Assembly (NCBI GenBank): GCA_031257455.1
Contig: JAIROQ010000138.1
Span: 1 to 10,779 of the forward strand
DNA length: 10,779 nt
Direction of reading: 5' to 3'
Origin: Prevotellaceae bacterium
GTDB lineage: Bacteria > Bacteroidota > Bacteroidia > Bacteroidales > UBA932
Of the stretch, positions 4,433 through 10,779 are shown in pieces. The translations under genes and the position numbers were made by a program. Below the pieces are notes generated by a model. It had not been told where the DNA came from, made no database searches, and saw nothing but the letters and a program-made list of their open reading frames with translations. Position 1 is the stretch's first letter, and every line of letters starts with the position of its first letter.

Positions 4433-6577
4433 ATGAAAAAGATTTACCTCCTTATTACGCTGTCAGTACTTGTTACGGCACAGTCGGTACGTGCTGATGA
4501 GGGCATGTGGATTTTGCCGCTCCTCGAAAAATTGAATTATACTGCCATGCAAAAACAGGGATTGACCCTGTCGGCAGAAGATATTTACAGTATCAACCAG
4601 TCGAGTTTGAAAGATGCGGTAGTGATTTTCGGCAGCGGCTGCACCGGCGAAATCATTTCGTCCGAAGGGTTGCTGCTTACCAACCACCACTGCGGCTACG
4701 GCGCTATTCAGGGACACAGCAGCGTGGAACACGATTACCTGAAAGACGGTTTCTGGGCAATGACCCGCGCCGATGAAATCCCTTCACCCGGATTGAGGGT
4801 ACTGTTTTTAGACCGGATTGAAGACGTAAGTGATAAAATCCTGCCGGAAGTAGCCGGCATTACAGACGAAAAACAGCGCAACACAAGAATAAACGAGCTC
4901 TCGAAAGCCTTGCGGGACACGGTAACAAAAGGACAAAAGAATATCCGCGCCTCCGTCTATCCGATGTTCAGCGGCAATGCGTATTACCTGTTTACCTACA
5001 AAGTATATGAAGACGTGCGGCTGGTGGGCGCGCCGCCATCGGCCATCGGCAAGTTCGGGGACGATACCGACAACTGGATGTGGCCGCGCCATACGGGTGA
5101 TTTCTCCCTCTTCCGCGTATATACCGACAGGGACGGAAACCCCGCCCAATATGCCGCCGACAACATTCCGCTGAAACCGAAACGCTACCTCCATATTTCC
5201 ATCGCCGGCTTTGCAGAAGGCGACTACGCCATGATTTTGGGCTATCCGGGAAGCACCGACCGCTACATGACCTCATGGGAAGTGCGCGAACGGATGAATA
5301 TTGATAACGCCATACGCATTCACGTGCGCGGCGTCCGGCAGGAAATCCTGCTGGAAGACATGCTGGCCGACCCGAAAGTAAAAATCCAGTATGCCTCCAA
5401 ATATGACGGCTCGACCAATTACTGGAAAAATTCCATCGGCATGAACGAAGCCCTGAAACGCTTGAAGGTCGTGGAAAAGAAAGAAGCCATAGAAAAACGG
5501 TTTGCCGGATTTGCCGCCGCAAGCAATAATAAAAATTATAAAACCGCCCTTGACGACATCCGGCAAGCGATTGAAGGATGCGAAAGCGATTACTATATTT
5601 TACGTCATTACAATGAAATTTTTCCCAGTATCGAAATTCAACGGATAGCCGGCTGGGCGCTCGATTACCTGAAGGCTTTGCAGGATACGAGCAAAACAGC
5701 GATAGCGGAAGCCCAAAAGGAATTGTTGGAAGATGCGGAAGATTTTTACAAAAACTATAATGCGCCTACTGATTTAAAAGTGACAAAGGCATTGCTGAAA
5801 GTTTTTACGGAAAAAATAGCGAAGGCCGACTGGCCGCAAGCCCTGATAGACGCGGATAAGAAATACAAAGGGAATTTTGACAAATATGCGGATGACTTGT
5901 TTGCGAAGTCTGTTTTTACAAGTTTCGACAACTTGAAAGCGTTTACCGAAAAGCCTTCCGCCAAGCAATTAGAAAAAGACCCCGCCATACAGCTGGCCTT
6001 ATCGAGACAGGATAAAGCGAATGCTTTGGCAACGGCTGTACAGGTGTATAGTCCGCAACTGTCAAAGGGTCGCCGTCATTTCATGGCAGGCTTGATGGAG
6101 ATGCAACCCGGCAAGGTATTTTATCCTGACGCCAATTTCAGCACGCGCCTGACGTATGGGAATATTTCAGGTTATAGCCCGAAAAACGCGGTGCATTATA
6201 ATTACTACACCACGCTGGAAGGCGTGATGGAAAAGGAAGACCCGGATAACTGGGAATTTATAGTGCCGGAGAAATTAAAACAGCTGTACCGTGCGAAAAA
6301 CTATGGCCGCTATGCTTTGCCGAACGGCGAACTGCCGGTATGTTTCCTTTCCAATACCGACATCACCGGCGGCAATTCGGGCAGTCCGGTACTGAACGGG
6401 CGCGGTGAATTGATTGGTGTGGCATTTGACGGCAACTGGGAAGCCCTGAGCGGCGACATCACCTTTGAACCCGACTTGCAGCGCACCATCAGCGTGGACA
6501 TTCGCTACGTATTGTTCATCATCGAAAAATATGCCGGCGCCACGCACCTCATCAACGAAATGACCATCGCGCAATAA
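4433..6577 (+). CDS. S46 family dipeptidyl peptidase, DPP7-type
   Basis: A 714-residue exported serine peptidase that removes dipeptides from the N-termini of oligopeptides in the periplasm, supplying amino-acid fermenters. Residues 1-21 form a signal peptide (KKIYLLITLSVLVTAQSVRA), with the mature protein starting DEGMW as in known S46 members. The chymotrypsin-like catalytic set is visible: H86 in TNHHCG, D223 in HTGDFSLFR, and S649 in GGNSGSP. The helical domain that caps the active site (about 290-570) interrupts the two barrel halves. Length matches P. gingivalis DPP7 (about 712). The residue 18 after the catalytic Ser is G667 (FDGNWE); DPP11, which is specific for Asp/Glu, has Arg here, so a hydrophobic P1 preference is inferred. 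Transcription is from its own promoter, and the 3' end runs into a heptad array shared with rlmB. Confidence 0.95.
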   Translation: MKKIYLLITLSVLVTAQSVRADEGMWILPLLEKLNYTAMQKQGLTLSAEDIYSINQSSLKDAVVIFGSGCTGEIISSEGLLLTNHHCGYGAIQGHSSVEHDYLKDGFWAMTRADEIPSPGLRVLFLDRIEDVSDKILPEVAGITDEKQRNTRINELSKALRDTVTKGQKNIRASVYPMFSGNAYYLFTYKVYEDVRLVGAPPSAIGKFGDDTDNWMWPRHTGDFSLFRVYTDRDGNPAQYAADNIPLKPKRYLHISIAGFAEGDYAMILGYPGSTDRYMTSWEVRERMNIDNAIRIHVRGVRQEILLEDMLADPKVKIQYASKYDGSTNYWKNSIGMNEALKRLKVVEKKEAIEKRFAGFAAASNNKNYKTALDDIRQAIEGCESDYYILRHYNEIFPSIEIQRIAGWALDYLKALQDTSKTAIAEAQKELLEDAEDFYKNYNAPTDLKVTKALLKVFTEKIAKADWPQALIDADKKYKGNFDKYADDLFAKSVFTSFDNLKAFTEKPSAKQLEKDPAIQLALSRQDKANALATAVQVYSPQLSKGRRHFMAGLMEMQPGKVFYPDANFSTRLTYGNISGYSPKNAVHYNYYTTLEGVMEKEDPDNWEFIVPEKLKQLYRAKNYGRYALPNGELPVCFLSNTDITGGNSGSPVLNGRGELIGVAFDGNWEALSGDITFEPDLQRTISVDIRYVLFIIEKYAGATHLINEMTIAQ

Positions 6578-6607
6578 GAGTTAAAAACTAAGAGTTAAAA
6601 ACTAAGA
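6573..6607. repeat. Heptanucleotide array (RYTAARA), five units, at the S46 stop codon
   Basis: Five contiguous units (AATAAGA, then alternating GTTAAAA and ACTAAGA). The TAA stop of the peptidase is inside the first unit. This is the same family as 151-185, and it is followed by the related core GCTGACGCCA at 6610-6619. Confidence 0.85.
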
Positions 6608-6669
6608 GCGCTGACGCCAATTCACTTTATAACTCTTAACTTTTAGTTCTTAGTTCTTAGTTTTTAACT
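6579..6669. terminator. Inverted heptad arrays between convergent genes (possible bidirectional terminator)
   Basis: AGTTAAAAACTAAGA (6579-6593, repeated at 6593-6607) is the exact reverse complement of 6655-6669, and shorter register-shifted pairings in 7-nt steps are also possible. The transcript from either side could form a long AU-rich hairpin. T-rich segments on the plus strand and the matching T-rich complement on the minus strand could serve as release tracts. It is not a classical GC-stem terminator, so termination activity is inferred from position. Confidence 0.45.
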
Positions 6670-6672
6670 TTT
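6631..6672. repeat. Heptanucleotide array (inverted RYTAARA), six units, at the rlmB stop codon
   Basis: Six contiguous units on the plus strand (AACTCTT, AACTTTT, AGTTCTT twice, AGTTTTT, AACTTTT). Read from the rlmB side they are the same family as 6573-6607. The rlmB stop (6664-6666) and its last codons fall within the array. Confidence 0.85.
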
Positions 6673-7407
6673 CCTTTGTTTTACCGCTTCAAACAGCACG
6701 ATGGCGGTGGCGGCGGACACGTTGAGGGAGGCAATGTCGCCCTGCAGGGGAATACGCACGGTGGCATCGACCAGTTTCAGTACCGATGCGGAAATACCGG
6801 TATCTTCCGCGCCCACGACAATAGCGGTCGGTCGCCTGAAATCGGCGGTATATAATGTTTGTGTCGCTTTTTCAGTCGCGGCGATTACTTGCAGCCCGCA
6901 ATCCTTCAAATAATAAATTGCTTCCCGCAGATTGGATGTGCGGCATACCGGAATACGCGCCAGTGCGCCGGCCGAAGTTTTGACGGCTTCGGTGTTAATG
7001 GGGGCTGCGCCTTTGGAAGGGACAATCATTAACTGCACGCCGGCACACTCCGCCGAACGGGCAATGCCGCCGAAATTACGAACATCCGTAATGCCATCGA
7101 GCAGCAACACCAGCGGGGGAATATCGTGTAACAGTACATGGGATAATACGCTTTCCATGTCGGCATATTCAATCAACGGCAAGTAAGCTGCTACCCCCTG
7201 ATGGGCAACGGAAGTAAGGCTATTGAGCTTTGCTGCCGGAACAAATTGCACCGGTATTTTTTTCTCCGCAAGTAATGATTGCAATTCGCGGAACAACTCG
7301 CCGTCCAGTCCCTGCCTGCACAACACGCGCTCTATGGCGCGCCCCGCCTTTACCGCTTCCAGCACGGGACGCAAGCCCGCTACTATATTGATGTTTGTTT
7401 CACTCAT
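6664..7407 (-). CDS. rlmB: SpoU/TrmH family RNA 2'-O-methyltransferase, RlmB type
   Basis: A 247-residue SPOUT-fold methyltransferase predicted to methylate the ribose of a 23S rRNA guanosine (G2251 in E. coli) using S-adenosylmethionine. An N-terminal substrate-binding domain (about 5-77, starting NIVAGLRPVLEAVKAG) precedes the knotted catalytic domain. Its three SpoU motifs are clear: LDGITDVRNFGGIARSAE (103-120, with N111 and R117), AIVVGAEDTGIS (195-206, E201) and IPLQGDIASLNVSAATAIVL (219-238, N229). Length matches E. coli RlmB (243). The frame is open nine codons further upstream, but those codons overlap the -7 promoter box. The ATG at 7405-7407 with an AAGGA-like stretch before it is therefore the better start. 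The last codons and stop lie in a heptad array. TrmH-like tRNA specificity is the main alternative. Confidence 0.92.
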   Translation of the reverse strand: MSETNINIVAGLRPVLEAVKAGRAIERVLCRQGLDGELFRELQSLLAEKKIPVQFVPAAKLNSLTSVAHQGVAAYLPLIEYADMESVLSHVLLHDIPPLVLLLDGITDVRNFGGIARSAECAGVQLMIVPSKGAAPINTEAVKTSAGALARIPVCRTSNLREAIYYLKDCGLQVIAATEKATQTLYTADFRRPTAIVVGAEDTGISASVLKLVDATVRIPLQGDIASLNVSAATAIVLFEAVKQRKS

Positions 7408-7422
7408 CGTATTCCTTTTTCC

Positions 7423-7430
7423 GCAAATAT
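7423..7430 (-). promoter_or_regulatory. -7 promoter box of rlmB
   Basis: On the minus strand this reads TATATTTG, a perfect TAnnTTTG box, 15 nt before the chosen ATG. This leaves a very short leader. No TTTG is seen at the -33 spacing. Confidence 0.55.
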
Positions 7431-7493
7431 ACAAAATTTAACCAAGAGCGGGGAAGTAATGCCGCATCCTTTTGTTGCCGGAGATAACTTTTT

Positions 7494-7524
7494 TTTGCGT
7501 TCTATAAAAAAAGTAGTACCTTTG
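7494..7524 (+). promoter_or_regulatory. Canonical Bacteroidetes promoter of rpsO
   Basis: TTTG (7494-7497), a 19-nt spacer, and TACCTTTG (7517-7524) match the -33/-7 consensus in full, and CACTCC follows. This is the best promoter in the window, as expected for a ribosomal protein gene. The leader would be about 55 nt and AT-rich. Confidence 0.85.
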
Positions 7525-7587
7525 CACTCCCATAAAAAATGATGGATAACAAAATAAATTATTAACTAAAAAAATCAATTGCAACTT

Positions 7588-7863
7588 ATGGCAGTATATC
7601 TAAACTCCGACAAAAAGCAAGAGATTTTCGGACAGTACGGGAAGTCTAATACCGACACCGGTTCTCCCGAGAGCCAGATAGCGTTATTTTCCTACCGTAT
7701 CAATCACCTTACCGACCACCTGAAGGGCAACAAAAAGGATTATAATACCCAGCGCGCCCTCCTCAAATTAGTCGGTAAACGGCGCCGCCTGCTGGATTAC
7801 CTTAAAGCAAGCGACATCGAGCGATACAGGGGAATAATTAAGGCTCTAAACCTTCGAAAATAA
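7588..7863 (+). CDS. rpsO: 30S ribosomal protein S15
   Basis: A 91-residue S15, which binds the central domain of 16S rRNA early in 30S assembly and also contributes to an intersubunit bridge. The signature TDTGSPESQ (22-30), SYRINHLTDHLK (35-46), and the basic helix LVGKRRRLLDYL (61-72) are intact, ending in NLRK. Bacteroidetes S15 is usually about 89 residues, starting near MYL. The frame extends upstream to an ATG at 7579, but the ATG at 7588 (MAVYLNSDKK) fits the family better. It has its own strong promoter and a 15-bp terminator hairpin. It precedes pnp, the same gene order as in E. coli. Confidence 0.97.
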   Translation: MAVYLNSDKKQEIFGQYGKSNTDTGSPESQIALFSYRINHLTDHLKGNKKDYNTQRALLKLVGKRRRLLDYLKASDIERYRGIIKALNLRK

Positions 7864-7867
7864 ATGC

Positions 7868-7906
7868 AGCAGAAAGGCAATTCGAGCAAATTGCCTTTCT
7901 GCTTTT
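7868..7906 (+). terminator. Terminator hairpin after rpsO
   Basis: A 15-bp perfect stem, AGCAGAAAGGCAATT (7868-7882) with its complement at 7889-7903, a 6-nt loop, and a short T run (7903-7906). The weak T tract may allow partial read-through into pnp. In E. coli the rpsO-pnp junction is both a terminator and a processing site. Confidence 0.85.
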
Positions 7907-7910
7907 ACCG

Positions 7911-8003
7911 GCGCTCCAAAAAACTCTCCGGGGAGCGCATGTAGATGATGAAGTATAAATCCAAAACTGCTCATTGGGAGCAGCGGAGAGTAGCAGAAAA
8001 AAA
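7911..8003 (+). promoter_or_regulatory. Structured leader of pnp
   Basis: Between the rpsO terminator and the pnp ATG are two more hairpins: GCGCTCC (7911-7917) with GGAGCGC (7932-7938), and CTGCTC with GAGCAG (5-nt loop, in 7968-7984). A run of A precedes the ATG. No clear separate promoter is seen. A leader acting in autoregulation of PNPase, as known for E. coli pnp, is possible but only inferred. Confidence 0.4.
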
Positions 8004-8005
8004 AT

Positions 8006-10216
8006 ATGAATATTGTAAAAAAGACCATCGAACTAAGTGATGGCAGAACGATTGAAATTGAAACCGGAAAACTGGCAAAACAAGCCGATGGTTCGGTAGT
8101 AGTGAAAATGGGCAACACCATGTTGCTGGCAGCGGTAACTTGCGCAAAAGAGGCGAAAGAAGACGTGGACTTCATGCCCCTGCAAGTGGAGTACAAAGAA
8201 AAGTATGCGGCGGCAGGCCGTTATCCGGGCGGGTTTATGAAACGCGAAGGACGCGCCAGCGATTACGAAATTTTAGTAGCGCGCCTTATCGACCGTGCGC
8301 TGCGCCCCCTGTTCCCCGAAGATTTCCATGCGGAAGTGTATGTAGTCGTCAATCTCATTTCGGCGGATAAAGATATCATGCCTGACGCCCTCGCAGGATT
8401 GGCCGCTTCGGCAGCCCTTTCCGTGAGCGATATTCCGTTTGGCGGGCCTATTTCCGAAGTGCGCGTGGCGCGTATCAACGGCGAATTGAAAATAAACCCG
8501 AACTATTCGGATGTAGAACAGGCCGACATTGACATCATAGTCGCCGCTACCTACGACAACATTATGATGGTGGAAGGCGAAATGAAAGAAGTGAGCGAAC
8601 ACGACATGCTCGAAGCTATTAAATTTGCGCACGCCGAAATCAAGAAACATTGCGCCATGCAAATGGAATTAAGCAAAGAAACAGGCAAAGAACAAAAACG
8701 AACCTATTGCCACGAAACCAATGACGATGAACTGCGCGCCGCCGTGCATGATTTCTGTTATGATAAATGCTATGCCATTGCCAAATCAAATACGGCAAAA
8801 CACGAACGCAGCGATGCCTTTGACGCGTTGAAAGAACAGTTCATCGAAACCATTCCCGAAGAAGAACGCGAAGAAAAGAAAGCAATGATAGACCGCTACT
8901 ATCACGCGGTAGAAAAAGAAGCCATGCGCAACATGATTTTGGATGAAGGCATTCGTCTGGACGGCCGCAACACTACACAAATCCGGCCGATATGGTGCGA
9001 AGTAGATTACCTGCCGGCAGCGCACGGTTCGGCTGTCTTTACACGCGGCGAGACGCAATCGCTGACGACCGTAACGCTGGGCACGAAGCTCGACCAAAAG
9101 GAAGTGGATGACGTGCTGGTGCAGGATACGCAACAATTTGTGCTGCACTATAACTTCCCGCCTTTCTCTACCGGCGAAGCCAGAGCAATGCGCGGAACCA
9201 GCCGCCGCGAAGTAGGACACGGAAACCTGGCATGGCGGGCGTTGAAACCGATGGTCCCCATAGATGAAGAAAATCCCTATGCCGTGCGCGTAGTGTCCGA
9301 TATTCTGGAATCGAACGGCTCATCGTCTATGGCAACGGTGTGCGCAGGCACGCTGGCGCTCATGGACGCCGGCATACAACTCAAAAAACCCGTATCGGGT
9401 ATTGCCATGGGACTGATTACCGATAGCAAAACGAAAAAATACGCCGTATTGTCCGATATACTCGGAGATGAAGACCATCTCGGCGATATGGACTTCAAAG
9501 TGACCGGCACCAAAGACGGCATCACCGCCACGCAAATGGACATCAAGGTTGACGGGCTTCCGTATGAAGTGCTGGAACAGGCGTTGGAACAAGCCCGACA
9601 AGGCCGCTTGCATATCATGGGCGAAATGCTGAAAACCCTTAGCGCACCGCGTCCCGAATTCAAGCCGCATGTGCCGCGTATCGAACAAATCATTATTCCG
9701 AAAGACTTTATCGGCGCTGTCATCGGCACCGGCGGAAAGGTGATACAGGAAATCCAGAAAGTAACCAATACCACTATCACCATTACCGAAGAAGGCGAAA
9801 ACGGTATCGTGGAAATCTTCGGCGTCTCGAAAGAAGGCATTGACGCCGCTTTGAACTGGATAAAAGGAATTACTACCATTCCCGAAGTCGGCGCGGTATA
9901 TACCGGGAAAGTAACTTCTATTTTGGAATTCGGCGCATTTGTCGAAATACTTCCCGGCAAAGAAGGCCTGTTGCACATCTCGGAAATGGCCTGGAAAAAG
10001 ACCGCCAAAGTGGAAGACCTCGTGCATCTCGGCGATGAAGTAACCGTAAAATTACTGGAAGTGGATGAACGCACCGGAAAACTGCGCCTCTCTATCCGCG
10101 CCTTGCAGGCAAAGCCCGAAGGCTATGTAGAGCCGGAACGCCGGCAACGCCCCTCCGGCAACCGCGACCGCCGCAGCGGCGGCGGAGGACACAGCTCCCG
10201 CGACAGGAGAAGATAA
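8006..10216 (+). CDS. pnp: Polyribonucleotide nucleotidyltransferase (PNPase)
   Basis: A 736-residue 3'-5' phosphorolytic exoribonuclease, which degrades mRNA to nucleoside diphosphates and can add heteropolymeric tails. Domains in order: first RNase PH domain (about 10-145, with [21 protein letters not shown] at 63-83), an all-helical linker (about 150-310), second RNase PH domain (about 315-550), KH domain (556-615, [13 protein letters not shown]) and S1 domain (626-700, [24 protein letters not shown]). The phosphate-binding loop [10 protein letters not shown] (436-445) and the metal-ligand Asp pair D488 and D494 in [12 protein letters not shown] are intact. The protein ends in an Arg/Gly/Ser-rich tail (711-736) that probably adds RNA affinity. 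It lies 142 nt after rpsO on the same strand, and a 13-bp hairpin terminates it. Confidence 0.97.
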   Translation: MNIVKKTIELSDGRTIEIETGKLAKQADGSVVVKMGNTMLLAAVTCAKEAKEDVDFMPLQVEYKEKYAAAGRYPGGFMKREGRASDYEILVARLIDRALRPLFPEDFHAEVYVVVNLISADKDIMPDALAGLAASAALSVSDIPFGGPISEVRVARINGELKINPNYSDVEQADIDIIVAATYDNIMMVEGEMKEVSEHDMLEAIKFAHAEIKKHCAMQMELSKETGKEQKRTYCHETNDDELRAAVHDFCYDKCYAIAKSNTAKHERSDAFDALKEQFIETIPEEEREEKKAMIDRYYHAVEKEAMRNMILDEGIRLDGRNTTQIRPIWCEVDYLPAAHGSAVFTRGETQSLTTVTLGTKLDQKEVDDVLVQDTQQFVLHYNFPPFSTGEARAMRGTSRREVGHGNLAWRALKPMVPIDEENPYAVRVVSDILESNGSSSMATVCAGTLALMDAGIQLKKPVSGIAMGLITDSKTKKYAVLSDILGDEDHLGDMDFKVTGTKDGITATQMDIKVDGLPYEVLEQALEQARQGRLHIMGEMLKTLSAPRPEFKPHVPRIEQIIIPKDFIGAVIGTGGKVIQEIQKVTNTTITITEEGENGIVEIFGVSKEGIDAALNWIKGITTIPEVGAVYTGKVTSILEFGAFVEILPGKEGLLHISEMAWKKTAKVEDLVHLGDEVTVKLLEVDERTGKLRLSIRALQAKPEGYVEPERRQRPSGNRDRRSGGGGHSSRDRRR

Positions 10217-10256
10217 GAGTGAAGCGTTGCGGCCAATGTAACTCCCGTAAAACAAT

Positions 10257-10288
10257 AAAAGAACAGCGCTATAGGGCGCTGTTCTTTT
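10257..10288 (+). terminator. Terminator of pnp
   Basis: A 13-bp perfect stem, AAAAGAACAGCGC (10257-10269) with its complement at 10276-10288, and a 6-nt loop. The arm ends in TTTT, giving an A-rich/T-rich stem base that could work in both directions. Confidence 0.85.
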
Positions 10289-10414
10289 GTCTATCGGAAG
10301 TGTTCCAATGGGCTTCGGCATACTTGCAACCAAGTTTACACAAGATATGAATTGTTTGATGCAGGTACTAACAAATATGATTTGCCTCATCATCGGGATT
10401 ATTGATTTTTTGTT

Positions 10415-10422
10415 TATATTTG
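10415..10422 (+). promoter_or_regulatory. -7 promoter box of the toxin-antitoxin pair
   Basis: TATATTTG, a perfect TAnnTTTG box, lies 18 nt before the ATG at 10441. There is no TTTG at the -33 spacing. Starting translation at an upstream ATG (10402) would place the start before this box, so 10441 is preferred. Confidence 0.55.
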
Positions 10423-10440
10423 CATAAAAATATAGATATT

Positions 10441-10635
10441 ATGAATACAATAGTGATAACGCCCCAATCGGAAAAAGAATATTCCTCCGTACTTCATTTC
10501 CTTAAAGAAAAACGTATTCGTACCAGTATATTTTCCGGCGAAGAAAAAGAAGACGCCGGTTTGCTAAGAATGATGCTGGAAGCCGATAGAACAGACAGGG
10601 TAAGTGAAACAGAAATTATGGATTGTTTGGAATAA
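10441..10635 (+). CDS. Small antitoxin-like protein (DUF2683-like) of a type II toxin-antitoxin pair
   Basis: A 64-residue protein, MNTIVITPQSEKEY at its start. It has the pattern of short antitoxins found before RelE/ParE toxins in Bacteroidetes: a beta-strand opening, a helix (YSSVLHFLKEKRI), then EEKEDAGLLRMMLEADRTDRVSETEIM, an acidic helical end likely to bind the toxin. The toxin start codon follows the stop by 2 nt, so the two are cotranscribed and probably translationally coupled. In such modules the antitoxin, alone or with the toxin, usually represses the shared promoter, though no DNA-binding fold is obvious here. The family assignment is from memory of similar proteins; the pairing is the stronger evidence. 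Confidence 0.7.
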   Translation: MNTIVITPQSEKEYSSVLHFLKEKRIRTSIFSGEEKEDAGLLRMMLEADRTDRVSETEIMDCLE

Positions 10636-10637
10636 AT

Positions 10638-10779
10638 ATGGATGTAATTTATTTACGAAAATTCCAAAAAGACTTGCAACTGTTGCCGGCCGGTATCAAA
10701 GAACAAGTAAAAAGGGTTATTGCAGATTGTAAAGCAGCCGCTCAACCAAAAGCCATACCGTCATTAAAAAAAAATAAAA
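10638..10779 (+). CDS. RelE/ParE-family toxin, N-terminal part (cut by window end)
   Basis: The frame opens at ATG 10638 and stays open to the window end (47 codons). The translation starts MDVIYLRKFQKDLQLLP and continues GIKEQVKRVIADCKAA, then IPSLKKNK. This matches the opening of RelE/ParE superfamily proteins: a first beta-strand, two basic helices, then the IPxLKKLKG-like strand. Most such proteins cleave mRNA at the ribosome or block gyrase. The catalytic C-terminal half lies outside, so activity and subtype cannot be judged. The nine-A run at 10765-10773 is a place to check for sequencing or slippage frameshifts. Confidence 0.75.
   Translation, partial: MDVIYLRKFQKDLQLLPAGIKEQVKRVIADCKAAAQPKAIPSLKKNK

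Noticed and set aside
7408..7434. Nine extra N-terminal residues for RlmB from an ATG at 7434
   Set aside because: The extension overlaps the perfect -7 box (7423-7430) and the family normally begins close to the chosen ATG.
9277..10074. 265-residue antisense frame inside pnp, and similar antisense frames in S46 and DUF6850
   Set aside because: These are shadows of strongly supported genes; composition follows the codon usage of the opposite strand and no motifs are visible.
10214..10228. A heptad array at the pnp stop codon
   Set aside because: GATAAGAGTGAAG recalls the RYTAARA units but only about one unit and a half match, so it may be chance; I did not count it with the four clear cases.
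10402..10440. Upstream start giving 13 extra residues for the antitoxin
   Set aside because: It lies before the -7 box at 10415-10422, and the shorter form matches the usual opening of such antitoxins.
1..10779. tRNA, rRNA, transposase or prophage genes
   Set aside because: No cloverleaf, rRNA signature or recombinase motif was seen on either strand.

Overview
The window comes from a member of the Bacteroidota, most likely order Bacteroidales. Three things point there: a DUF4876-like/DUF6850-like surface protein pair, an S46 dipeptidyl peptidase very close to the Porphyromonas type, and repeated promoters of the Bacteroidetes form (-33 TTTG, -7 TAnnTTTG, the best being TTTG-N19-TACCTTTG before rpsO). 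Classical Shine-Dalgarno sites are mostly absent, as is usual in this phylum.

Layout. Positions 1-155 hold the C-terminal end of a DUF4876-like protein, followed by a DUF6850-like outer-membrane beta-barrel (250-1797) and an orphan small membrane protein (1866-2282). Positions 2283-3179 contain no convincing gene. They hold a mosaic of heptanucleotide arrays, an inverted-repeat (REP-like) element, a GC-rich multi-hairpin element, and two copies of a ~60-bp direct repeat that bracket the mosaic. Next come a GH130 mannoside phosphorylase-type enzyme (3180-4190) with its terminator, and an exported S46 DPP7-type peptidase (4433-6577). The peptidase converges on rlmB (6664-7407, minus strand). 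rlmB is divergent from the conserved rpsO-pnp pair (7588-7863 and 8006-10216), each of which has a strong terminator. At the right edge are a small antitoxin-like gene and the start of a RelE/ParE-type toxin gene, cut by the window end.

Functionally this is mostly housekeeping (23S rRNA methylation, S15, PNPase) plus surface and periplasmic nutrient use (outer-membrane barrel, dipeptide production, mannoside phosphorolysis). These genes do not form one pathway.

The most unusual signal is non-coding. Several unrelated tandem arrays share a strict 7-nt period, and four of them begin at or contain the stop codon of a gene (DUF4876-like, 138-aa protein, S46 peptidase, rlmB). The convergent S46/rlmB pair shares an inverted pair of such arrays. 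The intergenic mosaic also contains a run of five contiguous hairpins that could be a structured RNA or a mobile palindromic element. Two perfect 18-bp palindromes, each with a central CG step, lie before the GH130 and S46 genes and are good operator candidates. I did not find CRISPR arrays, tRNA or rRNA genes, transposases or phage genes.
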